Below are positions 37,438 through 46,818 of a stretch of 64,000 nucleotides of DNA, piece after piece. Made by a program: the position numbers and the translations under genes. The notes beneath the pieces were generated by a model, which worked only from the letters and a program-made list of their open reading frames with translations, ran no database searches and was not told the DNA's origin. Each line of letters opens with the position of its first letter. Positions within the stretch are counted from its first letter, which is position 1. Origin of the DNA: Pseudomonas lundensis (GTDB lineage Bacteria > Pseudomonadota > Gammaproteobacteria > Pseudomonadales > Pseudomonadaceae); assembly GCF_002269125.1 (NCBI RefSeq), contig NZ_NQKI01000004.1, positions 1 to 64,000 of the forward strand, in the 5' to 3' direction.

Positions 37438-38267
37438 GGAGACGTACCTACATTGGTTTGCTGCACCAGGCGCTCAACAAAGAACTCCAGGTGCCCACGG
37501 GGATTGGCAGGCAATGGCCAAGTGTCAACTTTCTGCGCAATGGCCTTGAACGCCAGCGAGCATTTAGAGCGCGGGAACGCTTCGTACACAGCGCGCTGCT
37601 TTTGCACAGCCTTGCGCACACTTTCGTCGTACGGCACGGCGCCCACGTATTGCAGGGCTACGTCCAGAAAGCGGTCGGTGACTTTGGTCAGCTTGGCGAA
37701 CAGGTTGCGCCCTTCCTGCGGGCTCTGCGCCATGTTGGCCAGCACGCGGAAGCGGTTCATGCCGTAGTCCCGGTTGAGCAGTTTGATCAACGCATAGGCG
37801 TCAGTGATCGAGGTCGGTTCGTCGCAGACCACCAACAGCACTTCCTGCGCAGCGCGCACAAAGCTGACCACTGAATCGCCAATCCCGGCGGCCGTGTCGA
37901 TCACCAGCACGTCCAGGTTGTCACCGATCTCGCTGAAGGCCTGAATCAGCCCCGCATGCTGGGCCGGACTCAGGTGAACCATACTTTGAGTGCCCGACGC
38001 CGCCGGCACGATACGAATCCCGCCAGGGCCAGGCAGCAGCACATCGCGTAGCTCGCAACGGCCCTCGACCACATCGGCCAGGGTGTATTTGGGGGTCAGC
38101 CCCAGCAGTACGTCGACGTTTGCCAACCCCAGGTCAGCATCCAGCAACATCACTCGTCTGCCCAGCTCGGCAAGAGCCAGCGACAAGTTGACTGAAACGT
38201 TAGTTTTACCGACGCCACCCTTGCCGCCGGTCACTGCGATCACCTGTACGGGATGCATGCTGCCCAT
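37434..38267 (-). CDS. fleN: Flagellar number regulator FleN (FlhG)
   Basis: 277-residue MinD/ParA-like ATPase with the deviant Walker A (TGGKGGVGKTNVSVNLSLA), LLDADLGLANVDVLLG and VLVIDTAAGIGDSVV. It limits Pseudomonas to one polar flagellum by antagonising FleQ. It follows flhF after 119 bases and overlaps fliA. Confidence 0.96.
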   Translation of the reverse strand: MGSMHPVQVIAVTGGKGGVGKTNVSVNLSLALAELGRRVMLLDADLGLANVDVLLGLTPKYTLADVVEGRCELRDVLLPGPGGIRIVPAASGTQSMVHLSPAQHAGLIQAFSEIGDNLDVLVIDTAAGIGDSVVSFVRAAQEVLLVVCDEPTSITDAYALIKLLNRDYGMNRFRVLANMAQSPQEGRNLFAKLTKVTDRFLDVALQYVGAVPYDESVRKAVQKQRAVYEAFPRSKCSLAFKAIAQKVDTWPLPANPRGHLEFFVERLVQQTNVGTSP

Positions 38268-38386
38268 GATCTTTCTTTACCTTGTCTTACTTAGACGCGG
38301 CTACACAGGTTGGCTGCGGGTTCCTCAACGGGAACAGGATGTGCAGACCATCAATGTAGGTACATTCCAACGTAATCATCACTGCC

Positions 38387-39700
38387 TCAGCCGACCCGTT
38401 TGGAAGGGCTGTGGTAGATATCAGCGAACATGTCGGCCATGGCCTCTTCGCTGGGTTCTTCCTGCATTTGCACACTCACCGCACGGCTCACCAACTGGTG
38501 ACGACGCGGCAAATGGAGATCGTCCGGGATACGCGGACCGTCCGTGAGATAGGCCACTGGCAGCTCGTGGCTGATGGCCAGACTCAATACTTCACCAAGG
38601 CTCGCCGTTTCATCCAGTTTGGTCAGGATGCAACCGGCCAGCCCGCAACGTTTATAACTGTGGTACGCCGCCGCCAGCACTTGTTTCTGACTGGTGGTGG
38701 CCAATACCAGATAGTTTTTGGATTTAATGCCGCGCCCCGCCAGGCTTTCGAGCTGCAAGCGCAGCGCCGGGTCACTGGCTTGCAGGCCCGCGGTGTCCAC
38801 CAGCACCACGCGCTTGCGCACCAGCGGCTCCAGGGTTTGCCCCAACGATTGGCCGGGCGCCAAGTGCGTGACCGGCACATTGAGGATCCGGCCCAGGGTT
38901 TTAAGTTGCTCCTGCGCGCCGATCCGGTAGCTGTCCATGCTCACCAACGCGATGTTTTGCGCGCCGTACTTGAGTACATAACGCGCCGCCAGCTTGGCCA
39001 GCGTGGTGGTCTTGCCCATGCCGGCCGGGCCGACCATGGCGATCACACCACCGTCTTCGAGCGGCTCGACTTCAGGGGTCGCGATCATGCGGGCCAAATG
39101 CGCCAACAGCATGCGCCAGGCCTGACGCGGCTCTTCAATTTCGGTCACTTGCTCCAGCAAGTCACGGGCCAGCGGGCCGGACAAGCCAATGCGTTGCAAA
39201 CGGCGCCACAAATTGGCTTGCGCCGGTTTGCTGCCTTGCAACTGATTCCAGGCCAACGAGCCCAACTGCACTTCCAGCAACTCGCGCAACCCATTGAGCT
39301 CAAAGCGCATGGTGTCGAAGGCGCGTTGATCCATGCTCGGCGCGGCCGGGGCTGCGGGACGCGGCGGCTCTTCGAAGGTCGGCTCAATCAGCGGCTCAGC
39401 AGCGGTCAGGGGCAGACCGGCAAACAACTGCCGACTGACATCCGACTCGCCCTCGGCACGCATGCTCAACTCGGCCTGGGCCGACACGATGCGCGACTGG
39501 GTCTTGCGCAGCTCTTCTTCAAGTTCGACATTCGGCACACGGGGCGCCAGCGCAGACAATTTGTAGTCCAGCGCAGCGGTCAACTCGACACCGCCGGCAA
39601 TGCGGCGGTTACCAATAATGGCGGCATCAGCCCCCAGCTCATCACGAACCAGTTTCATGGCCTGACGCATATCGGCGGCGAAAAAACGCTTCACTTGCAT
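38387..39700 (-). CDS. flhF: Polar flagellar GTPase FlhF
   Basis: 437 residues. The N-terminal B domain (MQVKRFFAADMRQAMKLVRDELGADAAIIGNR), then an SRP-type NG GTPase: P-loop GPAGMGKTTTLAKLAARYVLKYG, VSMDSYRIGAQEQLKTLG, VLVDTAGLQASD, and TKLDETASLGEVLSL. It places the flagellum at the cell pole. It starts ten bases after the flhA stop. Confidence 0.96.
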   Translation of the reverse strand: MQVKRFFAADMRQAMKLVRDELGADAAIIGNRRIAGGVELTAALDYKLSALAPRVPNVELEEELRKTQSRIVSAQAELSMRAEGESDVSRQLFAGLPLTAAEPLIEPTFEEPPRPAAPAAPSMDQRAFDTMRFELNGLRELLEVQLGSLAWNQLQGSKPAQANLWRRLQRIGLSGPLARDLLEQVTEIEEPRQAWRMLLAHLARMIATPEVEPLEDGGVIAMVGPAGMGKTTTLAKLAARYVLKYGAQNIALVSMDSYRIGAQEQLKTLGRILNVPVTHLAPGQSLGQTLEPLVRKRVVLVDTAGLQASDPALRLQLESLAGRGIKSKNYLVLATTSQKQVLAAAYHSYKRCGLAGCILTKLDETASLGEVLSLAISHELPVAYLTDGPRIPDDLHLPRRHQLVSRAVSVQMQEEPSEEAMADMFADIYHSPSKRVG

Positions 39701-39710
39701 AAACCAAACC

Positions 39711-41846
39711 TCAGCCGTTCGGGCCTACTGTCGCAACGATGGTGACTTGCTTGTTGTCAGGGATTTCCTGGTACGCCAGCACATGCAGGTTCGGCACGGC
39801 CAAACGGCCAAACCGCGACAGCATCGCGCGGACCGGGCCGGCCACCAGCAGGATCACCGGATTGCCTTGCATCTCTTGGCGTTGTGCGGCGTCGATCAAC
39901 GAACGCTGCAGTTTTTCAGCCATGCTCGGCTCCAGCAGAACGCCCTCTTCCTGACCTTGCCCTGCCTTCTGCAGACTATTGAGCAATATTTGTTCCAACC
40001 TTGGCTCCAGCGTGATAACTGGCAGCTCAGACTCAACGCCTACAATGCTTTGGACGATGGCGCGGGACAAACCAACGCGCACGGCCGCGACCAAAGCGGC
40101 GGTATCTTGACTCTTGTGCGCATTGTTCGCGACGGCTTCGGCAATGCTACGAATGTCGCGCACCGGCACCTGTTCGGCCAACAGCGCCTGCAACACTTTG
40201 AGCAGCTGCGACAGGCTCAGCACACCCGGCACCAACTCTTCAGCCAGTTTAGGCGAGGCTTTGGCCAGCAACTGCATCAACTGCTGCACTTCTTCATGGC
40301 CAATCAGCTCATGAGAGTGCTTGTAGAGGATCTGGTTCAAATGCGTGGCCACCACGGTGCTAGCGTCCACCACGGTGTAGCCCAGCGATTGCGCCTGACT
40401 GCGCTGGCTGACTTCGATCCACACCGCTTCGAGCCCAAAGGCCGGGTCTTTGGCAGTAATGCCGTTCAACGTGCCGAACACCTGACCGGGGTTGATCGCG
40501 AGCTCGCGGTCGGGGTAGATCTCAGCCTCGGCCAGAATCACCCCCATCAGGGTCAAGCGGTAGGCGCTGGGCGCCAGGTCGAGGTTGTCGCGGATGTGCA
40601 CGGTCGGCATCAGAAAGCCCAGATCCTGGGACAGCTTCTTGCGCACGCCCTTGATCCGCGCCAGCAATTGGCCACCCTGGTTGCGGTCCACCAGCGGGAT
40701 CAAGCGGTAGCCCACTTCCAGACCGATCATGTCGATGGGGGTTACGTCATCCCAGCCCAGCTCTTTGGTGTCTTGCGCACGGGCAGGCGACGGCAGCAGT
40801 TCCTGTTGGCGCTGAACTTCTTGCAGCGCCTGAGCCTTGACCACGTTTTGCTTCTTCCACATCAAATACGCCACGCCACCGGAGACGGCGGCCAGGCTCA
40901 AGAACGCGAAGTGCGGCATGCCGGGCACGGCGCCCATCACGGCCATCAACCCGGCGGACACCGCCAGCGCCTTGGGCGAGGCGAACATCTGGCGGCTGAT
41001 CTGCTTGCCCATCTCTTCGGAGCCCGACGCACGGGTCACCATGATCGCGGCGGCCGTGGACAGCAACAGCGAAGGCAGTTGCGCCACCAAACCGTCACCG
41101 ATGGTCAACAGCGCATAGACCTTACCGGCCTCGCCAAACGACATGCCGTGCTGGAACATGCCGACGGCCATGCCACCGATCAAGTTGATGAACAGAATCA
41201 ACAGACCGGCGATGGCGTCGCCGCGTACGAATTTGCTGGCACCGTCCATCGAGCCGTAAAACTCAGCCTCTTGCGCGACTTCCTGACGGCGGGCCTTGGC
41301 CTGGTTCTGATCGATCAAACCGGCGTTGAGGTCGGCGTCAATGGCCATTTGCTTACCGGGCATGGCATCGAGGGTAAAACGTGCGCTGACCTCCGAGATA
41401 CGCCCGGCGCCCTTGGTGACCACCACGAAGTTGATGATCATCAAAATCGCGAACACCACGATACCGACCACGTAATTGCCGCCGATCACCACTTCACCGA
41501 AGGCCTGAATCACCTTACCGGCGGCGCCGTGCCCCTCTTGACCGTGGAGCATCACCACCCGGGTCGACGCCACGTTGAGCGCCAGGCGCATCAGTGTCGC
41601 CACCAGCAGAATGGTCGGGAATACCGCGAAATCCAGCGGACGCAAGGCGTACACACAGACCAGCAGCACCACAATCGACAGGGCAATGTTGAAGGTAAAG
41701 AACACATCCAGCAGGAATGCCGGAATAGGCAACATCATCATGGCCAGCATCACCAGCAACAACAACGGCACGCCCAATTGCCCCTGACCCAAACCGGTCA
41801 GACCGTTGCGTGCGGTGTTGATTAACTGAGAGCGATCCAATGACAT
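39711..41846 (-). CDS. flhA: Flagellar export gate protein FlhA
   Basis: 711 residues. Eight membrane helices in the first ~330 residues include the FHIPEP-family block (FAVFPTILLVATLMRLALNVASTRVVML) and GRISEVSARFTLDAMPGKQMAID. The large cytoplasmic domain forms the nonameric ring that docks chaperones. The start is ATG 41846. A sigma-54-like promoter is about 60 bases upstream. The usual neighbour flhB is 2.7 kb away because of an accessory insertion. Confidence 0.97.
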   Translation of the reverse strand: MSLDRSQLINTARNGLTGLGQGQLGVPLLLLVMLAMMMLPIPAFLLDVFFTFNIALSIVVLLVCVYALRPLDFAVFPTILLVATLMRLALNVASTRVVMLHGQEGHGAAGKVIQAFGEVVIGGNYVVGIVVFAILMIINFVVVTKGAGRISEVSARFTLDAMPGKQMAIDADLNAGLIDQNQAKARRQEVAQEAEFYGSMDGASKFVRGDAIAGLLILFINLIGGMAVGMFQHGMSFGEAGKVYALLTIGDGLVAQLPSLLLSTAAAIMVTRASGSEEMGKQISRQMFASPKALAVSAGLMAVMGAVPGMPHFAFLSLAAVSGGVAYLMWKKQNVVKAQALQEVQRQQELLPSPARAQDTKELGWDDVTPIDMIGLEVGYRLIPLVDRNQGGQLLARIKGVRKKLSQDLGFLMPTVHIRDNLDLAPSAYRLTLMGVILAEAEIYPDRELAINPGQVFGTLNGITAKDPAFGLEAVWIEVSQRSQAQSLGYTVVDASTVVATHLNQILYKHSHELIGHEEVQQLMQLLAKASPKLAEELVPGVLSLSQLLKVLQALLAEQVPVRDIRSIAEAVANNAHKSQDTAALVAAVRVGLSRAIVQSIVGVESELPVITLEPRLEQILLNSLQKAGQGQEEGVLLEPSMAEKLQRSLIDAAQRQEMQGNPVILLVAGPVRAMLSRFGRLAVPNLHVLAYQEIPDNKQVTIVATVGPNG

Positions 41847-41900
41847 TGCGGGAAACCTTTAGCAAACTTTTGACGCCATGTGCGCCGTGGAGCCTGCCTT

Positions 41901-41916
41901 TGCAAGAACCCTTCCA
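41901..41916 (-). promoter_or_regulatory. Sigma-54 promoter for flhA
   Basis: On the minus strand TGGAAG-GGTTC-TTGCA: the -24 GG and -12 GC are at the required spacing and -12 is perfect; the -24 box deviates (TGGAAG for TGGCAC). It lies 55 bases upstream of the flhA start. Confidence 0.6.
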
Positions 41917-42061
41917 ACTTTGGCAAATGGCCACATCAGAATGAAAAAGCCCTGAATTCCAGCGCCCGCGCTTGCTCCCTGATCCACTGACGACCGGTGC
42001 AGGCACCGGGCGTGCGCGGGTGAAATAGCCGCTCACCCGCGCATGGGCCTGGGGTGGGCCG

Positions 42062-42331
42062 TTACGCCGGCCTGAGCCGCCACCCCAGCACATCCAGCAG
42101 GTCACACCCATCGCGCAGCAATAGCATGGCCGTGGTGGCCAGGTGCTTGAGATCCACCGCGTCTGCGTTTTCCACATCGCGAGCGGCGAAGGTTTCCATC
42201 AACTGCGTGACGGCCAATACGCGTGCAGCGGCGTTGGCATGAAGCACGTCCAGCGGAGCATTGCGGTCAATCAGTAAGGCGGGGATGGTGCAATCGATGG
42301 CAGTCAGCGGGATATAGGGAGCGTTCGGCAT
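42062..42331 (-). CDS. DUF3077-like small protein
   Basis: 89 residues from ATG 42331 (MPNAPYIPLTAIDCTIPALL). The pattern of an N-terminal ALLIDRNAPLDVLHANAAARVLAV segment and a C-terminal helix (LKHLATTAMLLLRDGCDLLDVL) resembles DUF3077, small proteins found in many copies in Pseudomonas. No strong ribosome-binding site is present; a GTG at 42364 is an alternative start. The function is unknown. Lies between flhA and the RHS insertion. Confidence 0.6.
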   Translation of the reverse strand: MPNAPYIPLTAIDCTIPALLIDRNAPLDVLHANAAARVLAVTQLMETFAARDVENADAVDLKHLATTAMLLLRDGCDLLDVLGWRLRPA

Positions 42332-42694
42332 GAGGAAAGTCCAATGGTTAGATGCATAAGCCACCTTTCGTCGCCAAACAAAGGGGTGGCAGCTGTGCGC
42401 GGGTTGGCGAACCGGTTAACCATAGAAACCCGGCAGACTCGAAAGTCTCCCACGCACAACCGCCATAAAGTCCTACAGGGCACGGATTGTACGCGCAAAG
42501 ACTCATGACGCTTCTGCATCTACGGTTAAGTTCCGAGTCGCCAAACCCGGTCGCCATGTGGGCGAGCGCGGACTATAAGCGCCTGCGCAGAGGCGCGGCA
42601 AGCAGCAAACCTGTCTGAAGGGGCTGATAATGCTGCGGGCCGACGCGACCGCATGCACACGCCAGACACCCGACCCCGCACACTCACGCAGGGT
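42332..42694. other. Intergenic stretch without a convincing gene
   Basis: 363 bases between the DUF3077-like gene and the unknown 189-residue gene. Several short frames exist, none with a ribosome-binding site or family resemblance. Presumably the promoter region of the DUF3077-like gene and the 3' end of the upstream transcript. Confidence 0.5.
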
Positions 42695-43264
42695 TCAATT
42701 CCAGCGCCACTCCCCCAAATCAATAACCAGGCACGCACTGCTGCTGGCCCCGAACACCACATCAATCTTGCGGTTGGGCTGATAGCGCTCCGACCCGCGC
42801 CCGCCAATCAGAATATCCCCGCAGCGCCCGTCCCGCGTGTGCGGCCGATCCTTCCACACCGGCACACTGTCGAGCTTCAACGGGCGCACCAGGTTGCACA
42901 GGATAAAACTGCGTGCACAGATCCCATTGATCCCTTCCGAACTCAATGACTTGCGCAAAAATCGCAAAATCGTTTCGCGCTCTTTCTCGCACCGCTCCAG
43001 CACGGCGGCGTAATACGCCTCGTGGCCACAACCCTGCGGCACGGTCGGCAGCGAAATCACCGCCAGCAGGTTGGCGCCCTCGGTGCTGAACCCCACCACA
43101 TGTTGATCGAGCGCCTGATCCAGCCAAAAAATCGCAAACGTGCCCTCCAGCGCGGGGAACGCCGGAAACAACCCCTCCAGCTCGGCCATGGCCAAACCGT
43201 GGGCATCACTCAACGCATAGGTTTTGACAGACGCATCAGGAATCAGGGTTAACTCAATAGGCAT
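42695..43264 (-). CDS. Unrecognised 189-residue protein
   Basis: Starts at ATG 43264 (MPIELTLIPDASVKTYALSD) with GGAG seven bases upstream, so it is likely expressed. It has no signal peptide or membrane helix. The sequence is of normal soluble-protein composition, with aromatic/hydrophobic strands (GTFAIFWLDQALDQHVVGFS) and a C-terminal part rich in Arg/Gly (RCGDILIGGRGSERYQPNRKIDVVFG). I do not recognise a domain. It is divergent from the RHS-core gene with a 178-base shared upstream region, so a link to that gene (for example immunity or regulation) is possible but not shown. Confidence 0.7.
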   Translation of the reverse strand: MPIELTLIPDASVKTYALSDAHGLAMAELEGLFPAFPALEGTFAIFWLDQALDQHVVGFSTEGANLLAVISLPTVPQGCGHEAYYAAVLERCEKERETILRFLRKSLSSEGINGICARSFILCNLVRPLKLDSVPVWKDRPHTRDGRCGDILIGGRGSERYQPNRKIDVVFGASSSACLVIDLGEWRWN

Positions 43265-43442
43265 CGCGCATCTCCATTGCCGGTCAACAAACGCCAGGGC
43301 GCGCTCTATCCCTAGTTAAGCAGGTTTGGGCAAACCGACTACTGGCAACATTGACAGGGTGACCACCTGATAGAACTGCCAGTACCCGTGACGCCTGCTC
43401 GCGCTCATCATCAAGCATTCCTCAACGCGCGCGAGCACTTCA

Positions 43443-44585
43443 ATGAAAAAGTCACTGCTGTGCAGTTATCACTACGACCCGCTTGATCGGCTGACGGGGC
43501 TACTGCCCCATCCACAGGCGACACGCCAACGCTTTTATCGGCAAAACCGGCTCGCCACGCAGATCCAGGGCGACGTGCGGCACGCCATCCTGCAGCACGG
43601 CGACCAGTTGCTTGCGCAACAGCGCAGTGATTCAACATCAACCGCCAGCACCCTGCTCGCCACCGACACGCAGCACTCCGTGCTGCATACGGTGGGCAGT
43701 TCAGAACAACGGGCAATGGCTTATTCACCCTATGGTCACCATCCAACAGCAGGCGCCAATGAGCATCTATTGGCATTTAACGGTGAATGCGCAGACCCTG
43801 TGACCGGGAATTATTTATTGGGCAACGGGTATCGGGCGTTTAATCCCGTGTTGATGCGCTTTAACAGCCCCGACAGTTGGAGTCCGTTTGGTAAGGGCGG
43901 GATCAATTGCTACAGCTACTGCTTGAATAATCCGATCAACTATCGAGACCCGTCAGGGCACTTTATTGCCTCCGGGAATACCCTCTTGGCTGTCCAGGGT
44001 ATTTCTTCATCGATGGGAGGCATAGCCCTTGCTCTCAGTAGCCCTGCCCGCACAAGCGGCCCAGCGCTGGCCGCTTATTTTAGCGGGGCGCTTGGGGTGC
44101 TGTATGGCGGCGTTGCAGCCAGATTGCCGGGAACACGATTTGGCGCAATCATGGCTGGCACCAGCGCGACGCTCGGTGCTATCTCCATGACGACGGGTGC
44201 ACGTGCGAGCCGCCAAGGTTTTCGTGGGCTGTCAAGTCGGGCCTCACTCAGCTCACTGGACGAAATGGAAGGGGCCTTAAATGATTCAAGCAGATTTATA
44301 CCTAACCGCAATTTCGAACCTTCTCCGCCCTATCTACCCCCCCGCCCTGGCTTTCAATTTTCGTCCCAACACAGTCGACAATCATCGCTTCCTACGTTTG
44401 AGAGTTTGCCGCTTGAAATACAGCGCGGGCCTCGTGGCAAAGTCCCTGAGTACACCCCCATCAGCCAGGCACAGGAAGTGACAACACCTCGAAAAGTGAC
44501 AGTCAGAATAAATAACTTACCTGAAGTCCATAGATACACGGAAGTTGCGGAGACCGGCGCGAGGATTAGAGAGACTCAACTCTAG
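43443..44585 (+). CDS. Orphan RHS-core protein with variable C-terminal region
   Basis: 380 residues on the strand opposite to the flagellar genes. Residues 1-173 hold a short RHS/YD-repeat end (YDPLDRLTGLLPHPQATRQRFYRQNRL...) and the RHS-associated core (LLGNGYRAFNPVLMRFNSPDSWSPFGKGGIN, ending RDPSGH). After DPSGH the remaining 207 residues begin with hydrophobic stretches (about 184-250) and end in a Pro/Ser-rich, unrecognised region. This is the architecture of polymorphic-toxin C-termini, here on a minimal core. No secretion signal, and no obvious immunity gene follows: the next gene is flhB, convergent. The 3' part is visibly more AT-rich than its surroundings. Confidence 0.85.
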   Translation: MKKSLLCSYHYDPLDRLTGLLPHPQATRQRFYRQNRLATQIQGDVRHAILQHGDQLLAQQRSDSTSTASTLLATDTQHSVLHTVGSSEQRAMAYSPYGHHPTAGANEHLLAFNGECADPVTGNYLLGNGYRAFNPVLMRFNSPDSWSPFGKGGINCYSYCLNNPINYRDPSGHFIASGNTLLAVQGISSSMGGIALALSSPARTSGPALAAYFSGALGVLYGGVAARLPGTRFGAIMAGTSATLGAISMTTGARASRQGFRGLSSRASLSSLDEMEGALNDSSRFIPNRNFEPSPPYLPPRPGFQFSSQHSRQSSLPTFESLPLEIQRGPRGKVPEYTPISQAQEVTTPRKVTVRINNLPEVHRYTEVAETGARIRETQL

Positions 44586-44602
44586 ACCCGCAGAAAAACA
44601 CG

Positions 44603-45739
44603 TCACTCATCGCGCCGTAAATCCGGCGGGATGGGCAGGTCGTTGAGCGGATCAGGCCGCTTGCCCTTGCCCGCCTGATGCTGGCGGATCTGGTAGACGT
44701 ACGCCAGCACTTGGGCCACGGCCAGGTACAAGCCGGCGGGGATTTCCTGGTCCAGCTCGGTGGAGTAGTAGATCGAACGCGCCAGCGCCGGGGACTCGAG
44801 CAGCAGAATGTCGTGCTTGGCGCCGATTTCACGGATTTTTAGCGCCAGAAAGTCGCTGCCTTTGGCCAATAGCATCGGCGCAGCGCCTTTCTCGGGGTCG
44901 TATTTGAGGGCAACGGCGAAGTGGGTCGGGTTGGTGATGATCACATCCGCATCCGGGATGGCGCTCATCATGCGCCGCTGGCTCATCTCGCGCTGGGTCT
45001 GGCGGATCCGTTGTTTGACTTCCGGGCGCCCTTCCTGGTCCTTGTGTTCGTCGCGCACTTCCTGCTTGGTCATGAGCAATTTTTTGTGGCTTTCCCACAG
45101 CTGCACGGGCACGTCCACGGCGGCAATCAGGATTAACCCGCAGGCCATCCACAACGCACTCCACGCCACCACTTGCAGGCTGTGGATCACCGCCAGTTCC
45201 AGCGGTTCATGGGCGATGCGCTGCAAGTCGTCGATGTCGGCCTTAAGCACCAACAAGGCCACGATCAGAATGATGAAGAATTTGGCCAGCGCTTTGAGCA
45301 GTTCAACCAGCGCCTTGGCCGAGAACATGCGTTTGATCCCCGCTGCGGGGTTCATACGGCTGAATTTGGGCGCCAGGCTGCCCGCCGCGAATAACCAGCC
45401 CCCCAGCGCAATCGGCCCCACCAGCGCGGCAATCAGCAGGGTGATAAGCACAGGTTGCAGCGCAATCAGCGCGATCTTGCCCGAATGCAGCAGGAAGGCG
45501 CCCATGGAGTCCGGGTTGAGCAACACTTCGCGGCTGATGCTGAAGTTGTAGCGCATGATTTCCATCATGTCCTGCGCCAGCGCGCCACCAAAGATGATCA
45601 GACCGATTGAACCGGCGAGCATGATGGCCAGCGTATTCAGCTCTTTGGAGCGTGCGATTTCGCCCTTTTCCCTGGAGTCCTTTTTTCGTTTCTCCGTGGG
45701 GTCTTCTGTTTTGTCGGCGCCACTCTCGCTTTCGGCCAT
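44603..45739 (-). CDS. flhB: Flagellar export switch protein FlhB
   Basis: 378 residues. Four membrane helices are followed by a cytoplasmic domain with the autocleavage motif NPTHFAVAL and the FlhB-CC fragment (LAKGSDFLALKIREIGAKHDILLLESPALARSIYYSTELD). It controls the change from rod/hook to filament export together with FliK. It is the last gene of the fliL-flhB operon. Confidence 0.97.
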   Translation of the reverse strand: MAESESGADKTEDPTEKRKKDSREKGEIARSKELNTLAIMLAGSIGLIIFGGALAQDMMEIMRYNFSISREVLLNPDSMGAFLLHSGKIALIALQPVLITLLIAALVGPIALGGWLFAAGSLAPKFSRMNPAAGIKRMFSAKALVELLKALAKFFIILIVALLVLKADIDDLQRIAHEPLELAVIHSLQVVAWSALWMACGLILIAAVDVPVQLWESHKKLLMTKQEVRDEHKDQEGRPEVKQRIRQTQREMSQRRMMSAIPDADVIITNPTHFAVALKYDPEKGAAPMLLAKGSDFLALKIREIGAKHDILLLESPALARSIYYSTELDQEIPAGLYLAVAQVLAYVYQIRQHQAGKGKRPDPLNDLPIPPDLRRDE

Positions 45740-45741
45740 GG

Positions 45742-46524
45742 CTATTTCGCCTGTGCCAGATCACGTAAGAACTGCAAGGCCTCGCTGGCCAGCGGTTGAT
45801 ACTGATTGAGAATGTCCGCCAGGCTGATCCACAGGATCACCATGCCCAGCACCAGCGTCAGCGGAAAGCCGATGGCGAAGATGTTCAACTGCGGTGCCGC
45901 CCGGGTCATGACGCCAAAGGCAATGTTGACCACCAGCAGCGCGGTAATCGCCGGCAGCACCAGCATCAGGGCGGCGCCCAACACCCAGCCCAGTTTGCCG
46001 ACCACTTCCCAAAAATGCAGGGTCAATAAACCGCCACCGACCGGCAACGTGGTAAAGCTTTCGGTGAGCACTTCGAACACCACCAGATGCCCGTTCATGG
46101 ACAGGAACAGCAACGTCACCAGCATGGTGAAAAACTGCCCGATCACCGCCACATTGACCCCGTTGGCCGGGTCGACCATGGACGCAAAGCCCATGCCCAT
46201 CTGGATGGCGACGATCTGCCCGGCCACCACGAACGCCTGAAAAAACAGCTGCAACGAAAAACCCATTAACGCGCCGATGATGATTTGCTCGGCAATCAGC
46301 ATCAGCCCGCTCAGGTCCAGCGGGTTGACGGTGGGCAACGGCGGCAGGCTGGGCATGATGGCCAACGTAATGGCAAGCGACAAAAACAGCTTGATGCGCT
46401 TGGGCACCAGCGTCGTGCCAATGATCGGCATGGTGGTCAACAGCGCGCCAACCCGGAACAGCGGCAGCATAAAGCTGGCGACCCAGGTACTGATCTGCGC
46501 GTCCGTCAGGGCCAGCAGCGACAT
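45742..46524 (-). CDS. fliR: Flagellar export protein FliR
   Basis: 260 residues with six hydrophobic helices, including RVGALLTTMPIIGTTLVPKRIKL and MGMGFASMVDPANG of the FliR/SpaR family. A core component of the export gate with FliP and FliQ. Two bases separate it from flhB. Confidence 0.96.
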   Translation of the reverse strand: MSLLALTDAQISTWVASFMLPLFRVGALLTTMPIIGTTLVPKRIKLFLSLAITLAIMPSLPPLPTVNPLDLSGLMLIAEQIIIGALMGFSLQLFFQAFVVAGQIVAIQMGMGFASMVDPANGVNVAVIGQFFTMLVTLLFLSMNGHLVVFEVLTESFTTLPVGGGLLTLHFWEVVGKLGWVLGAALMLVLPAITALLVVNIAFGVMTRAAPQLNIFAIGFPLTLVLGMVILWISLADILNQYQPLASEALQFLRDLAQAK

Positions 46525-46794
46525 TTAGCCGATCAACTGCGGAATGCTGCCGTACAACGACAGGATGTATTCCATAAACGTCTGTACCAGCCACGGCCCG
46601 GCCACGATCAGGGTCACGAGCATAACCAGCAAGCGCGGCAGGAAGCTCAGGGTCTGTTCGTTGATTTGCGTAGCGGCCTGAAACATGGCGACCATCAGGC
46701 CCACCAGCAAGCTGGGCACCACCAGCACCGCCACCATGATGGTGGTGAGCCACAACGCGCTGCGAAACAGGTCAACCGCGACTTCTGGGGTCAT
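46525..46794 (-). CDS. fliQ: Flagellar export protein FliQ
   Basis: 89 residues with two membrane helices and the family block LLVGLMVAMFQAATQINEQTLSFLPRL. Gate component. The stop directly abuts the fliR start. Confidence 0.96.
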   Translation of the reverse strand: MTPEVAVDLFRSALWLTTIMVAVLVVPSLLVGLMVAMFQAATQINEQTLSFLPRLLVMLVTLIVAGPWLVQTFMEYILSLYGSIPQLIG

Positions 46795-46818
46795 TGCGCC
46801 TTACTCCCGGACATGGCG

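Noticed and set aside
41862..41880. A second sigma-54-like site near flhA (TGGCGT ... TTGCT)
   Set aside because: The GG to GC distance is two bases too long; the site at 41901-41916 has the right spacing.
42526..42807. 93-codon frame on the minus strand next to the 189-residue gene
   Set aside because: It overlaps the end of that gene in another frame and has Arg/Ala/Ser-rich shadow composition, with no ribosome-binding site.
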